In this document: positions 37,901 through 49,900 of the stretch, in pieces
How positions within the stretch are numbered: the first letter of the stretch is position 1
Layout: each line of letters opens with the position of its first letter
Origin: Ophthalmolycus amberensis
Taxonomy: Eukaryota > Chordata > Actinopteri > Perciformes > Zoarcidae
Assembly (NCBI GenBank): GCA_024529925.1
Contig: JAFEUB010000065.1
Coordinates: forward strand, 3,450,001 to 3,514,000
DNA length: 64,000 nt
Reading direction: 5' to 3'
Program-made: the position numbers and the translations under genes
Notes under the pieces: generated by a model
Database searches by the model: none
What the model was told of the DNA's origin: nothing
What the model saw: only the letters and a program-made list of their open reading frames with translations

Positions 37901-40900
37901 ACCCCTGTTTAGAGATAGCATTTTAAAATACAAGTTAAAGCAAGCCATGGTTACCTTTGCAGAAAGACGGACAATACAGCCAGGGGAATATGGCAAATGC
38001 TAAAACATAGTATAACAGTAGCAGAAGTAAATAACAAGTTCATGAGTCAGTGAACTGACTCAGTAATGTCAGCGACACCACAAACTCTAGCTAGCTAGCA
38101 TTAGCCACCATAAGCGACTGGTCATACCTGACCGAGTCAGGCTGTAGGGACAAAACCTGTGAGCGTATGAAGTTGAGCAAGGATGGTTTTAATGCTTATG
38201 AATTCAGTGTTTAATATATAGGATGAAAATTGTGTTGTTTTTTACATTTACCATTAATTCAGACGTATATGTTGAAAAGTCATGGCTGTGTATTTCAGGA
38301 AGATACTATATGAAAACTTGACCCAAATGGAATTTCATGGGTTTTCATGGGTTTGATTGTGGAGTGATGAAACATGAACTAACGTTTGCTTTATTTTGAG
38401 GATTATTTTGTTAAATTACTAGAAGTGATGGAGTTAAATAACCAAGACAAGCAGGTGACATTTGAATCAGTTAGAAATCCAACTAGTGTCGTCCTGCCTA
38501 ATATTTGTTATCAAACCTCTGGAAGCTGTCATATTTTACTTCTTTTTTTTAATATAGAATGCTTGTGTCAAGAAACAAAGATGCTTCAATGCAGAAGGAT
38601 GAGCTGTGAACTCTCTCGTGTGCCATGGGAAAGAAATGTGGATATTTGTAAAGAGACTGCCGACGAAAAAATGGAAAAGAATTATTGTGAAAAACAAACT
38701 GTGGAGTTTAAACCGAAAGCGAGTGCAAAACACAAGGGATCTCATTCTTCCATCAGCTGATGGAAGAATGAGGATGAGAGTGTGAAAGGAAGATAAAGTG
38801 AGCCGACAGAGACTTGAGCCATATGAGTATTCTGGTCAAAGGGATTGTCAAAGAAAAGGCATGTGATGTTATTTGATGCTGGAGAGAGTACCTGCCAGTA
38901 TAGATCAAAGGGAAGAAAGCGCAGAATGTGAATGAAGCTGCGGCACTTTGAAGTGGAACGAAACTTTGCATAAAGCAAAACAATGAACCTCTACAGTACA
39001 TGGTTAAAACTCACATTTTAAAAAAAGTCGTGAACATTGAAAAGCCTATATACATATAAAAAACATGCAGAAATACTGACGCTCTATCTAAAAGAACTCA
39101 AGGTGTTTGCTCGTGTGCATCACTGCGTGGTTAGAGATTACAAGTACTGGCCGCAGATATTATAAAATCAAAAAATCATCTATTATGAGTGTGAAACTCC
39201 AGCTGATGCTGCAGGCATAGACTCGCAATTCAAGCTGAGTTCAATTAGGATTTCCCATGTGTCTCTTCTCTTGATGAAGACGTTCTCCTGCTGCTTAGAG
39301 AGGGTCAGTGATACCACGTTGAAGCTCCACACAGAGAAACGTCTGCCGAGTCATTTCACGAACAACCAAACAAACCTCACACTTTTAAAAAGGAGAAGTT
39401 TGGGAAATGTGCTTACTCGCTTCACAAGAGAAACAAGAGTTTGATAAGAAACTCATCTAACTCTTGCCGAGAAAGCAAATAACCTTATTTCCCAAAATGT
39501 CTTTAACAACCAGCAACAGAGTCTTAATGATCAAGAGACTAACTTCATATGAAGTCATGTGTGACTGGGGCAAATATACCTGAAAGCTTGCCAAATTAAA
39601 GTGTTCCACACTAAGTCCAATTATAATGGCTACTAAATGTGTCGTCTTCTTGTATTTTCTTCAATAAAATGGACTGATTTTAAAATGATTGAAATGATTC
39701 ACACAGAAAATACTGCGAGAGAGCCAGACCGAGAAACACAGAAGGGGTTAATGTCCTTATTTCCTGGAAATCCATCTATCAGGGGAGATTTTAAGTGTGT
39801 GTGGGGCTTGCGTGTGTGTGTGTGTGTTTGTGTGTGTGTGTTTCCTGGTGGGGGCTCAGCAGAAGGGACACACAACTTGGAATATCTCTCCTTCCTAATC
39901 TCCCCTTCTGAACGTGCAAGCGCGTAAGCCTGGATAACGTAGCCGTGATTATGAATGATTACGCATAAGTGGGTCAGGCGGACGGCGGCCTGCGTGTGTC
40001 CGTGTGGGCGGGAGGTTGCTGGGCAGAGGTGGCTGTCGGTGTGTGCCGCCACCACCACCAGCGTCAGGCAAAACTGTTGAGAATAACTGGTGTGTATCAG
40101 TTAAATCATGCAGGGGAAGTGCTATATTCATTTACAATAAAGTCAATAGAGCTAGAAGAACTCAATTACATTTTATTTTAGTGATCGTCCCCAGTCTGGT
40201 GATCCTACAGAATTAGGATGATCACTAATGGGAACAGGAATTTAGCATATATGACGTTCCCAAATAACCAACTCATTTAATAACATCAGATAGGATGAGA
40301 CATGTAGATCTTATCCAATAACAACTAAGGCTATAGATTGAGATGCTGTATTTAGGAAGTATTTTCGGAAAATATAATGAAATCTAAAGGAACTCAGTAA
40401 GCTGAGTTTTTCCAGATTTGCGAACATGGAAGCCCCAATTATCCATCTTTTATTTTTGAACATCGCTGCGTCTCATTAACCTCTTTAGTGCATCCTAATG
40501 AAAACTGAACACAGCTGGGGACTGACTATTCAAACAACACAAATAACCTACTCTGAACTGTTCATATGTGGCTTTGGATTTATTCCTTCCGATGTTTTTA
40601 CAGTGTTCTTGTTCCTGCAGGTTCACTGTAATATTCTGCAGATTTAAAAATACTGCCAGTCCTAACGGAAGAACTCCTTCGCAGAAAAGGGTCAGCAATA
40701 AGCAGAGAGGGTTTGCATTTTTTTAAACGCATTTCTTCTAATGCTGATTTTTGGAGAGGTGCATGGTTACTCTCTTACCTCTACTGACAAATGCAAGTCT
40801 TCTACATGACAACTGATGCAGCAACACAGTCTTTTACACAGACAAAAACTAAATTGTGTTTAATTGGCTGCTGACAGTCTTTACATCGCTGTGTCCCAGA

Positions 40901-43900
40901 CCAGAAATTATTACTTTTCCTGTAAAATGTAACATTGAAGATATGTTTTTCATGATAACTGATTGATTTTCTTCATAGTAGCAGCATTGATATCTCAGAA
41001 ATAGAAAAAGAAAATAGAACTAGAAATAGAAAAAGATAATAAGTTTTTTTTGTCATGGGTGACAAGACTGACCTCTTTGCGGTGACAGCAACCTTCCTCT
41101 GGCAGACAACGGAGACAGTGTTGGGAGTCGCTTCTCTGCCAGGCTTCACTACGATGTCCCACAGCGCTGAGTCACTGGGCCGCGCCGCACTGAATGACAG
41201 GCCCGCTTTTACAGCCGCCCTGCAGTGAACACAGACAGAAATAAACAAATAAACAAATAAGGACATGATCCAGTTAGTGCAAAGCGTGAATGTTACACAC
41301 GAGATGTCTCATTAACTCACTCAGGTTTGATGCGAGTTGTGGAAAGTAAAACACCAAAGTTAGCTTCATGTGGTGGAACTTAGTTTCTGTGTAATTTATG
41401 ATTCTTTTAATACAAGCAAAGATTTCAATACCGCAAGCACATATTGTGCAATATGAGCTGTACAGCACACGGTACAACACAGTATAACAATGCTCCAACA
41501 TTGAACAGAAATACTTGAATTATTGCCTTTTGTATCTTTTGTAAAAGATGTTTACCATGTTTTTTGCATCTGTTGTATGAATATATATATTATACTCATA
41601 TACATAAAAATGATACCTGTATAATGTATGCGTGTGTGTTTTGTATGCGCTCATGTGCCTAACGAGGTGAGTCACCAACAGACTGATTGATGTGTCGGAG
41701 GCTGCCGTCAGACTGAGAATTAGGGGTATTTATTCCCATTAGCCCTGGGGACAACTGGGGATCAGTTAATCAGATGTCTGATTCAGACACAAACATCACT
41801 CTGCTAGGAGAGATAGAGGGCTTATTGTAAATAATGTGAATGGACCAGACAGTCCTGGAGGTCCAACAATCACCAAGCCTTTGTTTTGTTTTTTTTAAAG
41901 CAGATGTCTCTCCACTAAATCGCTGAGTCAAATATCATTGGACAGGGTCATAGATCAGTTATCTAAGTATTAGGCTCAAAAGGGAATTGAGGGACACGAA
42001 ACGCATCTGTTCCAAGTTTAAAATGCAATGAATCACTAATCTGCACTCACACAGACACCCGGCTGCAGGGGGGGGGGAGTCTTGTGTGTTTCCAAAACAG
42101 GCCAATTTCCTCATGGCTGGGATTCAACGAGGTGCTGGAAATGTTCCAGAGGGAATTCAGCTCATGCTCACTCATGAGCATCACTCAGCACCCGCGGTTC
42201 TGTCGGCAGGATATTCACGGCGAGAATAATTTGAAAAACCCTCAAACTCGAGAACGTGGTGTATTAGAGAAGATGTGTGGCATCGATGTGACAACGGGTA
42301 GACTGTGGCCATGAGAGGATGCATATTGTGAGAATAAGACAAAAAGTGAACACATTCAAGATACCATTAAAACTTAGCCACTTTTCCCAAATATTGATAC
42401 CGGGAAGGACGGATTTAAACTTTTATTGTTTCTGCCATCAGCATGTTCAGGCACAAATATAGGATTTATTAGAAGTCTCAGTTTTCTACTTTCTTGCAGC
42501 GGCCCTCTAGCCCATCCACTTCATGGTGATGTATTAAATAAATATACCACAAACAAAAACCCCAAACAAAGACAATTTACCAGGAAATTATTGTAGAAAC
42601 GCTTCTTTTTTTCACACAATTTACTGCGCAGTAATGGTTTACCCGTTATTTTACAGCAATCCATCTGTCTCTGCGTCTGTTTCAACAACCTGTAGCTCGT
42701 CATTTCAGCAGCAAAACAGTATCTAAATAGCTGAATCACATTAAAACTGACGGACGGAGAGACACTTCTGCTCCAATCAGGGTCAGTATGCATGCCCTCA
42801 TGTTCAGCACACACTTACAAATACTGATTTGTGATCAAACAGCAACCAGACTGATCAATAACCATTGAGACAGGGTCAAGGTCAGAGTGGTTTGACAGGC
42901 AAAACACAGGATGCGAGCACACACACACACACACACACAAACACAAACGGCCCTTGAAGCAGATTGACACGCTCACGTTTCAACAAATGCTGGACCTACT
43001 TGTGCAGAGATAATTTTCAAGATCGAAAATCTTGTAGCCCAGGGCCAAATTTCCACATTACATTTTCATTTACAATTTGAATGGATGTAGATTTGATGGC
43101 GTAGATCAAGCCGGCAGATCAAGAAAACAAATCGAATTGAAAAAACCTCAATTTGTAAAATGTTTGAACTGTTGTTTTGTTCATTCTTAATTTTTTATGT
43201 ATTTTTCGATGAAAAAAAGAGAAGATAATTTGTTATTCTGATCAGAGATTGTGTTTCAACTATGAACAGTTGTCACGTACAATAAATATTTTTAGTTTTA
43301 AATGTATTTTCTTCATATCACGATCTTACCGAACTACCTTCATCCATTGACTCTTTTTCTTGCTGCTTGTCCAGCTCAGCGTTACAGTGACTACAGCAGC
43401 TGATGACCATCCTTCCCTGGGGCACAAGCCCCTTCAACATGCTCCTGTAGAGTGTGGAGGAGCAGTAACTCAATGCCAGAATCTTCCTGGATCACCAGGG
43501 TTTCTCGCCCTCAAGGAGACAAGATACTCCCCGCGGAGAAACCTCATTTCGACCACTTCTGTCCTTGCTCTTTGTCTTTGTCAGTCAGTACCCAGAGTTC
43601 ATGGCCACAGGTGTGGGGGAGGAGGGGAGCAGAATGGATATCGACCAGTAAAGATAACGACTCTTCGGTGCTGTTTTTACCAAACTCTATCAATCTCTCT
43701 TTCTTTGAGAAGGTGGAAGCTGGAGCAACTCTGTTGTTTGCCTGTTCATTTCTGAGCATTCATGCAGGAACGGATAAAGGACTTTTCTCTTTTTGTAAAT
43801 GTGTTGCATTTTGTTTTCCTCTCAGATATTCTGCTGATACTGCTGTTACTCCCGCTGTTCTTTTTTTTACCTGAACGTGAGGCCACGCAATGTTTGCTAT

Positions 43901-46900
43901 TCAATCTGATGACATTTTTTCACAATTCCATTCCATTACTTTTATCAACAAATGTTGTGTTTACAAGCTGCCTGTGCGCTTAACAGGTGCACACGCACAC
44001 ACACGCACATATCTACATGGTTAATCCTGGCAGTCGGCCCAGATCATCTCAACCCCTAAAGGGTTAACCTCTTGATTCATTTTCAATCAGGGCCGCAGAT
44101 TATCTGGCCTAACCCTGCTGGAGTGGACTCCATCTTGGGCCAAAGAGTGAAGTAGAGCAGGGATTTCTCCCAGGAGGAATCAATCCTTTGCCAAGCTCCT
44201 CACTGCTAGCCTTCACTCGGACTTAACCGCTAGACTCAGTCCCCTCTTCTTGTCCAATCTCATTCTGGATGTGGCAGTGGGTCAGAAATTCACGGACTCA
44301 ACGCACTGACCTGACAGGAGGGACTTCTTGGTGCGGTCAGTGAGTCAGAGTTTGGGGAATCAGGTGGAGGGGCTGTAAATCCTTCCAAATGGTCATCAAA
44401 ACAACGGCAGATGTTGAAGAGTCAGCGTCTCTTTACCAAATCTTTATTCACGTATAGCTTCAACAATGGCTGCAGAGCCACATTCAGGTCACTGGTTTTG
44501 CGTGTGCAGGCATGTTTGTGTCTGTGGATGGCTAGTCTGATACACGAGAAGGGGTTGACTGACACACAGCCACACGTTTAACTACGTACCACTATGGATT
44601 AATACACATATCTTCACATTTCTCTCCATTTGCCTGCATCCCTCCGCAGATTACTGCAGGAGTTGGTGAGTTGTTTGCAGCATGATATCACTAAATCAGG
44701 CGATTAAGAGAAAAATGTTTCTTGCATTTAAAAAAACCCCATTAAGCTGAGTAAAGACTGGATATGCAAACCTCACTGCGATGGCTTTACACTTTACTGA
44801 TCTGAAGCATTCTGATTAAAAACTATTTTTGCTCTGCTTAGTGATGTGCATCAAAAGGCAGCAAGTAGAAACTTTGAGACAGATTGAACTGCTGGCGTCG
44901 GTGCATCAGGGCTGCTTTTATATTGACTTCACTTTTACCCACAGGAGTGAGGGAGATGTTAGTTATTTGTTTTCCTGCACCATTAAATAGATGCATTATT
45001 TATGAAGTCAAATACCCAGAGAACCTTGTTGAAACGTTCGTGGGATGTTGAGATATGGAAACCGGTGAATCATTTGCCAATTATTTCCCTGTTTATGGAA
45101 GAGTGCTCTCCATAACTCCCCCACTAACTGAGAAGTTGAAGTAGACAGGATAGAACATGTCAGTAATTTATGAAGCCAGTGAAACTGGCAAACAACACAA
45201 GTCATGTTGGCGCTGAAGCATTTTGGTGAATGGCCTTGATGGCGAGCCCCCATCAGTATTCAAGTGCCTTAAGTAACCATTTAAATGCATGGAGCTTATC
45301 ATTCATGAAGATACTCAAATATACCGTTCATCACGGTGATTCAACTTGGTTTCAGTCTCTTTTTCTGCTTCATATGTTTCAATTACATTTTATGTGACTC
45401 CTCCTAAACTCTTGGCCTCTGCAGACTCAGCAACATAGTTGATTAATTTTAATGTTTTCCGGGAATGACATCTTAAGCTAAACCCGCTCTAGCTTTATGT
45501 ACTGTAGGGCCAAAATGTGACAGTGTGTAATGTGGATACCCTGGTTCAGCATAATATTAGTTTATTCTTTACCAAAGCGGCAGGTACAGGCTTTAGCACT
45601 CTGTGGCTTACAGACCAGCTACTTAGCTATCCAAATCTGGCAACATCATCACCACAATGCATGCAAAACAACCGGCAGAATTCGTTTTAAGTGGGAACAT
45701 ACCCCCCTGTAAAATCGCAACTGCTCAGTAAACAAGCATATTTACCACAGTGTCAAACAATTCCTTTGAGGCCTGATGAAGAAAAAGTGAAGATCTCTCA
45801 CCTGAGAGTAAAAGTTTCCAGGGTAGATGTGCTCGCCAGGAAGACATAGAAAGTTGCAACGTCTGTGGCCTTCAGGGGCTTGGAAGAGGTCTGGATCACC
45901 AAGGCGCCTCCCAGCCTCAGGCGAAAATAGGTCGGGGTTCCCTGGCAGGGTTTTGAGCAGATTGACACTTCCTATACGCCTCATCGGTGTCCCTGATCCC
46001 CCAGAGTCTCTTCCTCTTCCTACTCCTACACGTTGCAGGCTGTCCTGCGGGTTACACTGGCCAATCCGATCCCTCCGACTCTGGAAGTAGACCTCCACTA
46101 GATTCCCCTGAAGCCCCTTAATTCCTTCGGTTCTTCCTGCTTCACTGCTAGAGCTGCCTGAGCTGAACCAGGCCGGTTCTGGCCGAAGCTGTGCCACACA
46201 GAATCCACCCGGAAACACCAGGCACGCCCCACGAACTTCCCTCGTCTCCCAGAAGGCGTAAGCGGTCACACAGTGAGCTCTGTCCTTTGCCTTGGCTCCA
46301 GCGCTTTTCCTGCCATCATCGTCTTCAGACCCCATCCTCTCTTGCCCAACAGTGATGTCATTTTCCGTGGGCATGTGGAAGAGAATCTTGACAACAGGGG
46401 ATGAGGAACGAACCTTGCGGACCAGAATGACTGGCAGGATCCTGCGCCCACTGAGGAGGAGGTCTGGAGGAATCGGGGCATCCACACTCAGGGGGCGGTA
46501 TGAAGCGTTGACAGCTGGCTGGAGGAGCCCTGCGCCTTTACCGGTAATAAGAAAAGTCTGAGTCTGAGCCTTCATGCTGGAGTTCCTGGATGACTCTGGA
46601 CTTTCCTGCCTCAGTAACACATGATCCACATTGAGGACCTGAAAGTTGACGGTGGGATAAACTGGCGATGGGTTGGAGGATATCCCAATGTCCACAGCAA
46701 CCTTCTGACTTTCAGCAACTGGGAGGGGAGAATTTGGAAAGAGAGATTAGCACATCAACTACTCTACCACTGCTTAAACTCAACATTTCAGTGTTCAGCT
46801 TTGAAATCTGCTTTTAATATACATACAGTTGCCACTTACAGAATCAGCCTAGTTACTTTAAATAAGGGCATGTGATGAGGACGGCAGGAAGACGAAGGGT

Positions 46901-49900
46901 TGACAAAAGGATAACAGCTGGAGAAACACAGCAAAGGGTCAAGGGTGGGGGGAGTTGGGTGCAACAGGGATCAAGAAAAGTTGGTAAGGGCAGGTAGGTC
47001 ATCTCGAGGATGGCGGTGAAACCAAGTAGAGTGGGCATGACTCATTTTCCCCACGTAGTTGCACTGAAAACAAAGGAGAGAAAAGGAAAACACACAAAGA
47101 GTTTATGGTGGAGGAACATAAGAATTGAGACAAACAAGAGAGTGAGGGGTTTGTCATGAAAAGGATTGGCCTTTGATAGTAAGAGTGCATCCTAAAACAG
47201 GGCTAGGAGATGGAAATGTGTGTATAAAAATAACTCTAAAAGTAATTACTGCAACATTTAGATCATTAATTCATGGGTCTATCATAACCGCTGTGTAAAC
47301 GAAGAACATGAAGGGATTTCTTTTTTAACAGTTTTATGCTGAGCACATTTTTGATCACACTAGTCCCGTCTCTTAAAGTTAAAGAGACTATTTAAATGGA
47401 CCTAAGCAAAGCAGTGCGAAAACCAACACTCCTCCAAAGCGATTCGCTTCAATGAAGTGCAGATGGAACAGTCTAATGATGGCGCTCAATGTAGTTGGAC
47501 TGATGGAAAAAGACACAGTGTTTCCAACAGCATACAAAATAACCAGATGGCAACAACTATAGTAAATCCACAGGTCACACATTAAATGTTCAGCCAAATG
47601 ACACACTGCTGCTAAATGGCTCAATTTCAGGGAATTAATTCTCCATTGTAGTTATCATTGTAGCACAAAAACACTGAGGTACTATGCGTTTAACTTATGT
47701 GGTATTATGTGTACCAAAGTTACACCCATTCTTCAATTGAAATTAAATGTATCCGCTCTCAACAAACTGCTTCTACGCGATGCAAGGGAATGTCAAATGC
47801 GGTGTCTGAGTGGTAAAAAGCAGCATCCCAACAGGATGCTGCATGTGACAGCTTCCACCCCCTCCTGCCAAAGACCCTCGGTAATTTGTCATCCTCCGTG
47901 TTCAAGTGCTTCAGAATTAATGTGCAAATTTGACTTTCTGCACCTCATAAAAAATATTTGTCGGCAAATGTAAGGCACGGCGGAACCTCCCCTCCACCCC
48001 CACAATGTCTCACAAGTGATGAATCATTATTTTCTAACCATATTTCACAAATGCAGCTATACGTAAATCAATGTTCTTTCTGAAGGTAAAGGCAAATCTA
48101 TGAAAACATCAGAGTCAGAGTTGATATTAAAAATGCAGTTGATATTAAAAATGCAGTATTCATAAACGCACACAGGAAACTGTTCTTTGGATTCCAGCTA
48201 TCAAGACTGATGCCAAAAGGAGTTTTGCGTTGAAAGGCCAGAGAAGATCTTGGCAGGCAAACATCACATTTACATGATATCTGCAGAACGAAGGCAAACC
48301 AAAAGTAAAATGAAATGCCGTACCGAGGTGATCCAATTGTATATCTATGGTTTATGTCCTATCTGCTGCTGGCGCTCTGAGAACAAAAAATGTCATCGTC
48401 TAATTTGTAAACTGTCATTTTATGAGACACTACCAAGGACATGACGTTTTTTAGACCCTTTACAATAGGCCCCAGGCCAATGTTCAACTAATTAGATTTG
48501 ATCTGATATTTCCACTTTTAGACGACTACTGGCTTTTAGCCATGAACAGGAAATAAAAGTACAAACAACATAATCAAAAGGACTTGATTCCAAATCCTAG
48601 ACAGTTTTATACAGTAATCCATTTAAATTGTTTTTTTTAAATGCTGACTCTGGATTTAAATTGGAGAATTAATGTTTGGAAGAGATTTGTGCTTCCTAGT
48701 TCATTTTATTGTCAGTATTCTACTCTAACAAGCAGGAAATGGATGTCTGTATACTTTCAGTTCACATGTAAAAATTGGACATTAAATAACTGACTGTTAT
48801 AAAGAACCCCCCTGCACAGTTATAGATTGGCCGATACTGTCTCAAGGTTGTTCATCCATCTTGTTAAGATATATCCTCATGAAGCGGCCCGGTCACGTCT
48901 TAACTGTATACTGCAGGTCAGAGCAACAAAAAGAGGGAAATAATCTCTTATGTTGCAGACTGGTTCAAAACAAGTCTGCAACATGTCTGCCTATAAAGTG
49001 GAAAAACATGGTTCATAATTACGTACTTACATTGAAAGTAATCTGCACACACTTACATTGCCAGTAAAGAGTAAGATCACAGTATTTTTAGTGGCAGCCT
49101 CTGATCTGAGATCCATAATTAGTCCATCGCTGATATACACTGCTGTGCATCAGTGAACTCTGTATTGATCAGATATATCAATTTGGCGAGTCCTGACCGG
49201 ATCCCCCTGAAGTACCGTGTGACATCAGAAGAACCAGTTGAAATAATTTAACTACTTTTGGAAATGTTAGTTCAACCTCAGACGGGTCCCGTTGACACAA
49301 CAGGCGGCACATCTTTGACTGGACTGAGAGATAAGGCTGCAATTAATATTCATGGGTCCCATGCAGAGAGGATATCAAAGGCTGAACTCTATTACTTAGA
49401 CACAAATTAAGAGCACAGCTGCGCTGCAGAGTCCTGCACTAGAAGAAATACAGCAGCCCCAGACATAATGAAGCATGTACACAGAGATATCATGTGCAGA
49501 TATAGGCGCAGGAACTCTCAGAAAGTACGCATGATATCAGTATCACAGAGAGACAGAGAGCTTATACTGTGTCTTCGTAGCTCCCAATGCAGGTTATCTT
49601 TAAACAACCAGAGAAACAGCTGTGCAGCCACAGCTCCAGGCCTCTTTAATCCCACAGATGAGGCTTCCTGACGCACACTGGAGAGCATGCTGTCACTTTC
49701 ATTTACACAGAGGGACCACGAAATGGACAGAGGTATAGTAACCACAAAATCCTCAAACATAGGACAACACATTGCTACTGAATAGTTTTTAAATCCCGAT
49801 GTGAACCTTTTTTCTAAACCGGTTCTATATTTTTGAGGCACTTCTCCTCCTCCAAGTCATAGTCGTTTGGTGGGCCTACTTAAAGTTTATGCTGAAAGAA

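Noticed and set aside
38386..38760. 124-codon plus-strand open frame ending in the palindrome
   Set aside because: No recognisable motif, lies inside a TMEM132 intron, and its end is set by the palindrome. Probably chance.
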